Positions 17,001 to 25,212 of a stretch of DNA of 33,775 nt are shown piece after piece. Each line of letters begins with the position of its first letter. Positions within the stretch are counted from its first letter, which is position 1. The position numbers and the translations under genes are program-made. This DNA is from Chloroflexota bacterium (GTDB lineage Bacteria; Chloroflexota; Anaerolineae; Anaerolineales; UBA11579), in assembly GCA_019456165.1 (NCBI GenBank), contig VRUJ01000044.1, positions 1 to 33,775 of the forward strand, written 5' to 3'. Under the pieces are notes generated by a model. It saw only the letters and a list, made by a program, of their open reading frames with translations, did not search any database and was not told the origin of the DNA.

Positions 17001-17218
17001 TTAGTTTTTTCCTTCCAATTTATTTATTCTCTCAAAGGAGATATTTTAGTTCTATGATTCCAGAAAAACCAACATTCTGGAAAGCACACTCGCAAATTAT
17101 AGTATAGAATAAATCCTATGATATGGGAAAATGAAGATTTGAATAATCCCCTATGCAGGGGTAACCTGGAGCTTGGTATTAAATTCGGTGCCTTAAGGAA
17201 AGAAGCAAAGTACGATAA

Positions 17219-17998
17219 ATGAGACTCTCAAAAACAGATCAACCTATAATCGAAATCCAGGATGTATCGAAATATTTTGAATCCAATCAAAAAAAGCTCC
17301 AAGCGTTGGATCAAATAGATTTATCTGTGGAGGCCGGAGAATTCCTCTCGCTGATAGGTCCTTCTGGCTGCGGCAAGTCTACTTTAATCCGCATCATGGG
17401 CGATCTACTCAAACCCTCGTCCGGGATTGTGCGTATTAATGGAAAGATCGCAAAACAAGCCCGCCTAGACAGGGATTATGGAATCGTTTTTCAAACCCCC
17501 ACGTTGTTCGACTGGTGGAAAGTAGCGCGCAATGTAGAACTTCCTCTAAAGGTGATGGGTTACCCAAAAGCTGAGTGGATGGATCTAGTGCGCGACAAAC
17601 TTAAGTTAGTTGGGCTTCAGGATTTTGAAAATGTTTATCCCTGGCAGCTCTCAAGTGGTATGCAGCACCGCGTCGCGATAGCCAGAGCCTTGGTCACTCA
17701 ACCATGCATCCTTTTTATGGACGAACCATTTGGCGCTTTAGACGAAATAACCCGCGAACAACTGAATCTCGAGTTATTAAATATTCAGTATGAGACTAAT
17801 GTATCAGTAATTTTCGTCACCCATAGCGTTCCAGAAGCAGTTTTCCTGTCTACGCGAGTAGTGGTTTTATCGGATAGGCCTGGAACAATTAAAAACATTA
17901 TCCCTGTTGATTTACCCCATCCAAGAACAGATAAGACGCGTGAAAGCCCCCCTTTCTTTGATCTAGTAACTGAAATTCGGGCAGTACTGAAGGCTTGA
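17219..17998 (+). CDS. ABC transporter ATPase of the nitrate/sulfonate/thiamine-precursor class
   Basis: This 259-residue ATPase belongs to the SsuB/TauB/ThiZ-like group. Walker A is GPSGCGKST, the Q-loop is VFQTPTLFDWWKVARNV (the aromatic Phe-Asp-Trp context is typical of this group), Walker B is ILFMDEPFGALD and the switch His is in FVTHSVPEA. The signature is LSSGMQHRVAIARAL, with Ser replacing the first Gly of the usual LSGGM. The permease gene follows at once, so both are one transcript. No solute-binding-protein gene is adjacent, so the substrate (aromatic or pyrimidine precursor, sulfonate or other) is undetermined. The - strand dehydrogenase is divergent, and the 218 bases between them hold no confident element. 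Confidence 0.9.
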   Translation: MRLSKTDQPIIEIQDVSKYFESNQKKLQALDQIDLSVEAGEFLSLIGPSGCGKSTLIRIMGDLLKPSSGIVRINGKIAKQARLDRDYGIVFQTPTLFDWWKVARNVELPLKVMGYPKAEWMDLVRDKLKLVGLQDFENVYPWQLSSGMQHRVAIARALVTQPCILFMDEPFGALDEITREQLNLELLNIQYETNVSVIFVTHSVPEAVFLSTRVVVLSDRPGTIKNIIPVDLPHPRTDKTRESPPFFDLVTEIRAVLKA

Positions 17999-18055
17999 TG
18001 ATGCTTGTGTTTTCACCATGGAAAGGTATTCGAGAAAATTCCCACCAATAAACTT

Positions 18056-18874
18056 ATGATTCCGTTGATCAGGTCGACTCCAGCAGCTAGATTTCTGCGT
18101 AAGAATTTTGAGAAATTACTCCTGCCAATGTTTTTCTTCCTTGTTATAGGGCTGTGGAAATGGATTATCTATCGTTGGGACTTACAACCTTTTATATTAC
18201 CTCCACCTGAATTGGTATGGGAACGGTTTATAACTGTATTAAAAAGCGGCTCTCTTTGGTTTCATACCGTTTTCACGTTAACTGAAGCTTTTCTTGGTTT
18301 CCTTGCAGCATTAATTTTCGGTACTTTTATGGGTTATATACTCGCTAGATCACGATTACTAGAGCAGTTATTTTCCCCTTACATCGTTGCTTCCCGTGGG
18401 ATTCCTGTGATAACAATTGCTCCACTATTAGCGATTTGGTTTGGTTTTGGACTGCCATCAAAAGTCTTTGTGAGTTTTTTTATTGTTTTCTTCCCAATGT
18501 TGATCAATACAATCATCGGAATACGGAGCGTAAATATAGGCCATCGTGAATTAATGCGAGCTTATGGAGCATCCCGCTGGCAGATTTTCCGATATATAGA
18601 GATTCCCTCGGCGATGCCCATCTTATTAGGCGGATTCAAAATTGGGATTACGAGTTCAATTATGGGTGCAGTTGTGGGTGAATTTGTAAGCGCAGACCGC
18701 GGCCTGGGATTCCTGGTCAACCAAAGCAAAGGTTTATATGACACACCCTTGATGTTCGTCGCCATTGGGACTCTCGCCGCATTATCTTTTATTCTCTACA
18801 CCAGTGTATGGGGTTTAGAAATAATCCTGCTCAGAGGCAGGCCAGAGCAAAATGCCGAACAAACGCGCTTTTAA
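18056..18874 (+). CDS. ABC transporter permease partner (SsuC/ThiX-like)
   Basis: This inner-membrane permease has about six helices. The family segment LQPFILPPPELVWERF lies after the first helix, and the EAA coupling loop ELMRAYGASRWQIFRYIEIPSAMP is intact, followed by GAVVGEFVSADRGLGFLV, typical of the nitrate/taurine permease family. The reading frame is open upstream to a TTG at 18005, which has GAAGG 12 bases before it. I prefer ATG 18056, which gives a 272-residue protein with a normal short cytoplasmic N-terminus, but the start is unsettled. It pairs with the ATPase encoded just upstream. The SAM riboswitch downstream belongs to metH. Confidence 0.88.
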   Translation: MIPLIRSTPAARFLRKNFEKLLLPMFFFLVIGLWKWIIYRWDLQPFILPPPELVWERFITVLKSGSLWFHTVFTLTEAFLGFLAALIFGTFMGYILARSRLLEQLFSPYIVASRGIPVITIAPLLAIWFGFGLPSKVFVSFFIVFFPMLINTIIGIRSVNIGHRELMRAYGASRWQIFRYIEIPSAMPILLGGFKIGITSSIMGAVVGEFVSADRGLGFLVNQSKGLYDTPLMFVAIGTLAALSFILYTSVWGLEIILLRGRPEQNAEQTRF

Positions 18875-18905
18875 TCATGCTTCAGGAGAATTGTTAAACG
18901 CAGGT

Positions 18906-18934
18906 TTGACAGGCCCAATCCATCGTGGTAGACT
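18906..18934 (+). promoter_or_regulatory. Promoter of the SAM riboswitch/metH transcript
   Basis: A consensus TTGACA (18906-18911) and TAGACT (18929-18934, four of six) are separated by 17 bases. The predicted start near 18941 lies 36 bases before riboswitch helix P1, so metH can be transcribed independently of the ABC genes. Confidence 0.65.
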
Positions 18935-18976
18935 TTTCCCAATAATTTGAATAGCGGCGTCACGAATTGATGCCGC

Positions 18977-19077
18977 CTCATCCAGAGAGGTCGAGGGAAC
19001 GGCCCTGTGAAACCTCGGCAACCACCATACAGAGTATGGAAGGTGCCAAATCCGTCAGAATAAATCTGGTAGATGAG
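18977..19077 (+). promoter_or_regulatory. SAM-I (S-box) riboswitch upstream of metH
   Basis: All SAM-I landmarks are present. P1 is CTCATC (18977-18982) with GATGAG (19072-19077). The core AGAGAGGTCGAGGGA is followed by GGCCCTGTGAAACC and CGGCAACC. P3 is CCATAC (19025-19030) with GTATGG (19034-19039). GGTGCCAAATCC follows, then P4 CAGA (19056-19059) with TCTG (19065-19068). A terminator begins 18 bases after P1, so SAM should switch metH off by termination. An extra 8-bp hairpin (18954-18961 with 18969-18976) abuts P1 on its 5' side. Confidence 0.95.
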
Positions 19078-19094
19078 TCGACTAATAAAAAGTT

Positions 19095-19119
19095 ACCTCT
19101 CGTCAGAGAGGTTTTTTTT
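19095..19119 (+). terminator. Riboswitch-controlled intrinsic terminator
   Basis: The 7-bp stem ACCTCTC (19095-19101) with GAGAGGT (19106-19112) has a GTCA loop and runs into eight T (19112-19119). The 3' strand of riboswitch P1 (GATGAG) can pair with CTCGTC (19099-19104), including one G-U, as the competing antiterminator. The terminator lies 20 bases before the metH start. Confidence 0.9.
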
Positions 19120-19139
19120 GATTAAGCTAGGAGTATATT

Positions 19140-22100
19140 TTGACGCAACAAAGTAGCTACACCAACCGCCGGTATTTAGATGCGCTGGAAGATCGCGTCC
19201 TGATCTTTGATGGAGCCATGGGGACAAGCCTCCAGGCGATGGATTTGAATGCAGAACATTTCGGTGGAGAGCAATATAACGGGTGTAATGATTACCTTTC
19301 GATCACATATTCCGAGGCGGTTGAGAGCGTGCATCGGTCTTTCTTGGATGTGGGCGTGGATGTAATTGAAACTAACACATTCCGAGCAAACCAGTTGACT
19401 TTGGGCGAATACGGATTGGGAGATAAGGTGTACCAGGTCAACCACGCGGCTGCATCATTAGCCCGTAAATTAGCAGATGAATATAGCACGCCAGAGCAGC
19501 CGCGCTTCGTGGCTGGCTCCATTGGACCTTCTGGGAAGCTGCCCTCCGCAGACGACCCATCACTGTCCGACGTAGGTTACGATGAATTGGAAAAAATATT
19601 CCGTGAACAGGCAGTGCCTCTGATCGAAGGTGGGGTTGATTTGTTATTGATTGAAACATCCCAAGATATCCTGGAAGTTAAAGCTGCAATCACCGGAATT
19701 CAGGCAGCCTTTGGGGAAACTGGCGAGGCGCTGCCGATACAAGCCCAGGTTACTCTGGATACAACCGGAAGAATGCTGTTAGGAACCGACATCGAAACAT
19801 CTCAAACGATCCTGGAAGGCCTTCCTATCGATGTAATTGGAATTAACTGCTCTACAGGACCGGAGCACATGCGTGAACCGGTTAGTTTTTTGGGAGAGCA
19901 CACCCACCTGCCCGTCTCTGCTATTCCCAATGCAGGATTGCCGCTAAACATTAATGGTGAAGCTGTCTACCCATTAGAGCCGGAAGAATTCGCCAGAGAT
20001 ATGACCGAATTCGTAAATAAGTATAACATCAGCATCGTAGGAGGCTGCTGCGGAACGACGCCAGAACATCTTAAATTGCTGGTCGAGAGTCTGAAAGGCA
20101 GCCCCTTACCGCGGCGTCCCAATCAAGATCAACAACGCTTATCTTCATCTATGAAATCTATAAGCATGGCGCAGGAACCAGCACCATTGTTGATCGGTGA
20201 ACGTTTGAACGCTACCGGAAGCCGGAAGTTTAAACGCCTGTTATTAGAAGAAGACTACGATGCTATTCTGGAAATAGCACGGGACCAAATCAATGGTGGC
20301 GCACATGCGCTGGATGTTTCTGTGGCGGTTACCGAACGCGCCGATGAAGAATACTTGATGTCTCGTGTGGTTAAGAAACTCGCAATGGGTGTTGAAGCCC
20401 CATTGGTAATCGATACAACTGAGCCAGATGTGATGGATGCGGCATTAAAGTTAGCTCCAGGCCGCTCTATACTCAATTCCACCCACCTGGAAAGTGGGCG
20501 TCCCAATCTGGAACGCGTTCTAAAAATAGCCAAAGAGCATAATGCTGCTGTGTTGGTGTTGACCATTGACGAAGAAGGTATGGGCAAGACTGTTGGCCGT
20601 AAAGTGGAGATAGCCAAACGTATCTATGCCATTGCTGTCAACGAATTCGGTTTCCTGCCTGGAGATTTAGTATTTGATCCGCTTACCTTTCCATTATCAA
20701 CGGGTGATCCTGAGTTTGTAAATTCAGCAGTGGATACAATTGAAGCTATCCGCAGGATAAAGAAAGAATTGCCGGGTGTGTTTACATCTTTGGGAATAAG
20801 TAATGTCTCCTTTGGCCTGACAAAAGCAGCGCGGCCAGTTCTCAATAGCTTGATGCTGCATCACTGTGTCCAGGCGGGTTTAGATATGGCCATCGTGCAT
20901 GCATCCAAGGTTAAACCATATTCCGAAATATCAAAGAATGAACGCAAATTATTGGAAGACCTGATCTTCAACCGCCGGGAAGACGCCCTTCAGCTAGTGA
21001 TCCAACATTATGAGGGCATTGAAGTATCAGATGAAGAGTTGGCTGACCCTACTGAGGGCATGAGCCCAGAAGAGCGTTTGCACTGGCGTATCGTCCACCG
21101 GCACAAGGAGAGCGTGGATGCGGACATTGATGAAATCATAACGCGGGATGATTTTCCATCAAAGCATGAGAGCGCGGTGAATATTCTCAACAATACACTT
21201 TTGCCAGCCATGAAAGAAATTGGAGATAAATTTGGGGCTGGCGAAATGATCCTGCCCTTTGTGCTGCAATCTGCTGAAGTGATGAAGGTTGCCGTCACCC
21301 ACCTGGACAAGTACCTGGAGAAATTAGAAGGCCTCAGCAAGGGAAAAGTGGTATTGGCGACGGTTTACGGAGATGTGCACGATATTGGCAAGAATTTGAC
21401 CAAAACGATCCTGGCCAATAATGGCTACGAGGTATTTGATCTGGGCAAGCAGGTGCCTGCCGAGACCATAATTACCAAAGCAGTCGAGGTTGATGCTACG
21501 GCCATCGGTCTCAGCGCCCTGCTGGTAAATACCAGCAAGCAAATGCCTTTGATCATCAACGAGCTAGCCCGCCGCGGTCTAAAATTCCCGGTATTGATCG
21601 GTGGCGCAGCGATCAACCGCCGTTTCGGGTACCGCATCCTTTACACTGGCGATAACGGAGATAAATACGCTCCGGGTGTTTTCTACTGCAGCGATGCTTT
21701 TGAGGGCTTAGAAACCATGGAGCAGTTGATCGATGATGAGAAACGCTTGGCATTACTCGAAAAGGTAACTTCCAGGGCTGAACATGAAATAAAGCGCACC
21801 GCAGAACCCAAGAAAACGCCTAATAAGGGTAAATCTAAGCTACCTACCGCCAAATTCATCCCAGAACCCGATAAATGGGGCGTGAGAGTGGTAAAAGATA
21901 TCCCCTTGGACGCGGTTTTCGCCCACCTCTTCAAGAAAGAACTTTTCCGTTTATCGTGGGGTGCAAAAAACACACGAGGCGAAGAATGGAATAAATTGGA
22001 AGCTGAGTTTGAAGCACGCTTATCCAAGATGAAGAAGGAAGCTATCTCGGAAAAATGGCTGAAACCTCAGGCGGTTTACGGCTACTGGCCGGCCCAATCC

Positions 22101-22652
22101 GAGGGCGATGAGCTAATTGTCTTTGATCCAAAGTCACTCGGTAAAAAATCACCCAAAGAATTAACCCGCTTCAATTTCCCAAGGCAGCCGGGAGGAGGAT
22201 ACCTGGCTCTATCGGATTATTTCAGCCCATTGAGCTCTGGCAAGATTGACACCGTTGCCTTCCAGGTGGTCACAGTTGGCGCTAAAGCCACCGAAAAATT
22301 TGACGCATTGGAAGCCGCCGGTGATTACTCCGAAGCTTACTACACGCACGGACTGGCTGTGCAAACTGCGGAAGCCACCGCAGAATATCTGCACAGGCAC
22401 ATAAGTAAGGATTTAGGTTTGGAAGACGGGCAAGGCAAACGATACTCGTGGGGCTACCCCGCCATCCCTGAACTGGAGGATCATGCAAAGGTATTTGAAC
22501 TCCTCCCAGTGGAAGAAGAATTGGGTATGAGTCTGACCACCGCTTTTCAGCTAGTACCAGAGCAATCCACCGCTGCTATTATTGTGCATCATCCCAAAGC
22601 AAAATACTATGGTGTCGGTGAGAGCCGGATTGAACAGCTGATGAAAGAGTGA
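19140..22652 (+). CDS. metH: Cobalamin-dependent methionine synthase
   Basis: This 1170-residue protein has the full four-module MetH architecture. The homocysteine-binding domain (about 1-320) has the zinc ligands Cys237, Cys303 and Cys304 (NCSTGP and GGCCGTT). The pterin (methyl-tetrahydrofolate) domain is at about 345-620. The B12 cap and binding domains (about 650-890) carry DVHDIGKN with the cobalt ligand His747. The C-terminal SAM-dependent reactivation domain (about 920-1170) includes the RYSWGYPAIPELEDH segment. It transfers methyl from methyl-tetrahydrofolate to homocysteine. The start is TTG at 19140, supported by TAGGAG six bases upstream and by the LIFDGAMGTSLQ N-terminus. Expression is governed by the SAM-I riboswitch and terminator immediately upstream. 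The enzyme needs B12, but no B12 gene is in the window. Confidence 0.96.
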   Translation: MTQQSSYTNRRYLDALEDRVLIFDGAMGTSLQAMDLNAEHFGGEQYNGCNDYLSITYSEAVESVHRSFLDVGVDVIETNTFRANQLTLGEYGLGDKVYQVNHAAASLARKLADEYSTPEQPRFVAGSIGPSGKLPSADDPSLSDVGYDELEKIFREQAVPLIEGGVDLLLIETSQDILEVKAAITGIQAAFGETGEALPIQAQVTLDTTGRMLLGTDIETSQTILEGLPIDVIGINCSTGPEHMREPVSFLGEHTHLPVSAIPNAGLPLNINGEAVYPLEPEEFARDMTEFVNKYNISIVGGCCGTTPEHLKLLVESLKGSPLPRRPNQDQQRLSSSMKSISMAQEPAPLLIGERLNATGSRKFKRLLLEEDYDAILEIARDQINGGAHALDVSVAVTERADEEYLMSRVVKKLAMGVEAPLVIDTTEPDVMDAALKLAPGRSILNSTHLESGRPNLERVLKIAKEHNAAVLVLTIDEEGMGKTVGRKVEIAKRIYAIAVNEFGFLPGDLVFDPLTFPLSTGDPEFVNSAVDTIEAIRRIKKELPGVFTSLGISNVSFGLTKAARPVLNSLMLHHCVQAGLDMAIVHASKVKPYSEISKNERKLLEDLIFNRREDALQLVIQHYEGIEVSDEELADPTEGMSPEERLHWRIVHRHKESVDADIDEIITRDDFPSKHESAVNILNNTLLPAMKEIGDKFGAGEMILPFVLQSAEVMKVAVTHLDKYLEKLEGLSKGKVVLATVYGDVHDIGKNLTKTILANNGYEVFDLGKQVPAETIITKAVEVDATAIGLSALLVNTSKQMPLIINELARRGLKFPVLIGGAAINRRFGYRILYTGDNGDKYAPGVFYCSDAFEGLETMEQLIDDEKRLALLEKVTSRAEHEIKRTAEPKKTPNKGKSKLPTAKFIPEPDKWGVRVVKDIPLDAVFAHLFKKELFRLSWGAKNTRGEEWNKLEAEFEARLSKMKKEAISEKWLKPQAVYGYWPAQSEGDELIVFDPKSLGKKSPKELTRFNFPRQPGGGYLALSDYFSPLSSGKIDTVAFQVVTVGAKATEKFDALEAAGDYSEAYYTHGLAVQTAEATAEYLHRHISKDLGLEDGQGKRYSWGYPAIPELEDHAKVFELLPVEEELGMSLTTAFQLVPEQSTAAIIVHHPKAKYYGVGESRIEQLMKE

Positions 22653-22870
22653 AATCCAATTAACCCAAATACCCACGATAATTAATTAGAATTTCATCCA
22701 TCCGGCAATACTGTTCCAAATTTCGCTGGTCGGTTATGCCAGGCGGCATTGTTCAATATTTACACGCTTCCCCACCGCATCTTACCAAGGAAGAATGAGG
22801 GCAATTTACATTAGCATTGTGATAGAATTCACCCGGCATTCAATAATACTATCCATCAGAAGGTATGCCT

Positions 22871-23323
22871 ATGGACGAACCATTCCAAACCATCCTAACC
22901 TCCTATGAGGGGAAGAGAGAGGAGATCATCCCTATTTTGCAAGAGGTGCAAGAGAGCTACAGCTTTCTATCCGAAACCGCCATGCAGGACATAGCCAAAT
23001 TCACACGTGTACCCGCCAGCCAGGTTTACGGTATCGCCACCTTCTACGCACAATTCCGCTTCACCCCCAAAGGCAAGCAGCATGTGATGGTCTGCCGGGG
23101 GACCGCCTGCCACGTCAACGGGGCGCCGCGTGTGTTGGAGGAAACCGAAACCCAGTTGGGCATCCTGGAAGGTGAAACCTCCGATGATGGGGAATACTCC
23201 CTGGAAACCGTAGCTTGCATCGGCGCTTGCAGTTTGGCTCCCACAGTGATGATCAATAATGCTGTGCATGCCAAGATCACTAAAAAGAAAGTTGCCTCTC
23301 TGTTCAAGAAGGCGAAAACCTGA
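22871..23323 (+). CDS. nuoE: NuoE-like [2Fe-2S] subunit of NAD-linked formate dehydrogenase
   Basis: This 150-residue thioredoxin-like ferredoxin is the NuoE/HydC-class subunit. The four cluster ligands are visible in CRGTACHVNGA and ACIGACSLAP (Cys-x4-Cys ... Cys-x3-Cys). An N-terminal helical part precedes them (LQEVQESYSFLSETAMQDIA), with the family segment VYGIATFYAQFRF. It would pass electrons between the flavin subunit and the rest of the complex in the cytoplasm. AGAAGG just upstream favours ATG 22871 over ATG 22865. The stop overlaps the next start (TGATG). The gene is first of a three-gene operon that is more GC-rich than its surroundings. Confidence 0.92.
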   Translation: MDEPFQTILTSYEGKREEIIPILQEVQESYSFLSETAMQDIAKFTRVPASQVYGIATFYAQFRFTPKGKQHVMVCRGTACHVNGAPRVLEETETQLGILEGETSDDGEYSLETVACIGACSLAPTVMINNAVHAKITKKKVASLFKKAKT

Positions 23324-25212
23324 TGGATAAAGAGATCCTGAGATCTCTCCAAGAGGCAAAAGCCCAATGGGAAACCCTGCATGGGGGGAAAGCCCCGCTC
23401 ATCATGGTCGGCAATGCCACTTGTGGGCGTTCGGCTGGTTCCCAAGCCGCGCTGGAAACCCTTCAAAAGGAAATTGAGCAGCGCGGTCTGGATTGCCACG
23501 TTATGGAAGTCGGATGTATTGGGCTGTGCTATGCCGAGCCGATAGTCAGCATTTTCAAAGCGGAGAAGCCCGGCGTGGTCTACGACGAAGTCACACCCAA
23601 GAAAGCCATCCGGCTGGTTGAAGAATATCTTCTTAACGACAATCCCCTGCCAGATGATGCACTTGGAACCCTGGGGGAAGGAAGCATTGAAGGCATACCC
23701 GTACTGTTTGAATCCCAGGTGCTCAAACCCCAGGTACGCCGCGCACTGCACAACTGCGGCTTGATTGACCCCACTAACCTGGATCACTGCTTCGCCAATG
23801 GGGGATACAGCGGATTCATCAAAGCTCTGGATATGACCCCAGAACAGATCATCGAGCAGGTCAAGCTATCTGGTTTACGGGGACGTGGGGGCGCAGGTTT
23901 CCCCACCTGGCGGAAGTGGCAGTTCTGCCGCGATGCGCCCAGCGATAAGAAATATCTCATCTGCAATGCAGACGAAGGCGATCCCGGGGCATTCATGAAC
24001 CGCGCTCTACTTGAAGGCGACCCGCATGCCGTGTTGGAAGGAATGTTGGTCGCGGGGTACGCCCTGGGAGCACAGACCGGCTATATTTACTGCCGCGCCG
24101 AATACCCTCTGGCTTTAGAGCGCCTGCGCGGGGCCATCGCCCAGACCGAAGAACAGGGACTGCTGGGCGACGACATCCTCGGTTCGGGCTACAGTTTCCA
24201 TATCAAGATAAAGGAAGGAGCTGGGGCTTTCGTTTGCGGAGAGGAAACCGCCCTCATCCACTCCATCGAAGGCGAGCGTGGCATGCCCACCCCGCGCCCT
24301 CCTTTCCCGGCCACCTCCGGCTTGTGGGGAAAACCCACCATCATCAACAACGTTGAAAGTTTGGCTTGCGTGGGCCAAATATTGAAGAATGGGGCCGAGT
24401 GGTTTGCCGAATATGGCAGCAAAAAAAGCAAAGGTACAAAAACCATCGCCCTGGTTGGCAAAATCCAACGCAGCGGTCTCATTGAAGTTCCCCTGGGTAT
24501 TTCCTTGCGAGAAATGGTATACGACATCGGCGGTGGATGCCCGGATGGTAAGAAGGTCAAGGCCGTCCAAACTGGCGGGCCTTCAGGCGGGTGCATTCCA
24601 GATGAACTGCTAGACACCGCGGTGGACTATGACTCCCTAAGCGCGGCGGGAACCATCATGGGTTCGGGGGGTGTGGTGGTGATGGATGAAGACACCTGCA
24701 TGGTGGACTTCGCCCGTTACTTCCTCGATTTTGCGGAAAAAGAGTCTTGCGGTAAGTGCGTTCCCTGCCGCTTGGGAACAAAACAGCTGCTGACAATATT
24801 AGAAGACATCACCGAGGGAAACGGAAGGCCTGGCGACATAGAATTGCTCGAAGAAATTTCAGAGGGCGTCAAGGCTGGTTCGTTGTGCGGCCTGGGGCAA
24901 ACCGCCCCCAACCCGGTGCTCACCACCATCCGTTACTTCCGGGAAGAATACGAGGCCCACATCCACGATAAGGAGTGCCCATCTAAAGTCTGCAAAGAGC
25001 TCATCCACTACAACATCATCCCAGAGCTTTGCGTAGGTTGCAGGGCATGCCTAAAGGTTTGCCCCGGTGGCGCTATCACCGGTGACGTGAAAGTGGTCCA
25101 CGTGATCGACCAGGACCTCTGCACCAAATGCGGCATGTGCTACGAAGTCTGCCCGCCGAAAGCTGACGCGGTAGAGATCATCCCTGGCATTCCTGTAATG
25201 GAGAAAGCTTAA
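23323..25212 (+). CDS. nuoF: NuoF-like flavin/NADH-binding subunit of formate dehydrogenase
   Basis: This 629-residue subunit has three parts. Residues 1-105 form a thioredoxin-like ferredoxin module (ATCGRSAG, GCIGLC). Residues about 125-545 are the NuoF core: GRGGAGFPTW (187-196) for FMN/NADH and NADEGDPGAFMNRALLEGDP (215-234). The [4Fe-4S] ligands are Cys476, Cys479, Cys482 and Cys522. The C-terminal module (about 565-625) has two [4Fe-4S] motifs (CVGCRACLKVCP, CTKCGMCYEVCP). This layout matches HndC/HylB-type subunits, not respiratory complex I, and would oxidise or reduce NAD. Its ATG overlaps the previous stop and its stop overlaps the next ATG (TAATG), showing tight coupling. Flavin-based bifurcation with ferredoxin is possible but cannot be decided from sequence. 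Confidence 0.93.
   Translation: MDKEILRSLQEAKAQWETLHGGKAPLIMVGNATCGRSAGSQAALETLQKEIEQRGLDCHVMEVGCIGLCYAEPIVSIFKAEKPGVVYDEVTPKKAIRLVEEYLLNDNPLPDDALGTLGEGSIEGIPVLFESQVLKPQVRRALHNCGLIDPTNLDHCFANGGYSGFIKALDMTPEQIIEQVKLSGLRGRGGAGFPTWRKWQFCRDAPSDKKYLICNADEGDPGAFMNRALLEGDPHAVLEGMLVAGYALGAQTGYIYCRAEYPLALERLRGAIAQTEEQGLLGDDILGSGYSFHIKIKEGAGAFVCGEETALIHSIEGERGMPTPRPPFPATSGLWGKPTIINNVESLACVGQILKNGAEWFAEYGSKKSKGTKTIALVGKIQRSGLIEVPLGISLREMVYDIGGGCPDGKKVKAVQTGGPSGGCIPDELLDTAVDYDSLSAAGTIMGSGGVVVMDEDTCMVDFARYFLDFAEKESCGKCVPCRLGTKQLLTILEDITEGNGRPGDIELLEEISEGVKAGSLCGLGQTAPNPVLTTIRYFREEYEAHIHDKECPSKVCKELIHYNIIPELCVGCRACLKVCPGGAITGDVKVVHVIDQDLCTKCGMCYEVCPPKADAVEIIPGIPVMEKA

Noticed and set aside
17054..17107. 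17-codon ORF on the + strand with AAAGGAGA upstream
   Set aside because: Spacing of 12 bases is long, there is no clear promoter, and the peptide has no recognisable features; too weak to list.
17101..17218. TPP or other riboswitch before the ABC ATPase
   Set aside because: Only a 5-bp CCCCT/AGGGG hairpin is present; the conserved TPP-riboswitch segments are absent.
23044..23787. 247-codon - strand frame across the nuoE/nuoF junction
   Set aside because: Shadow of two well-supported genes with overlapping start and stop; low-complexity product.
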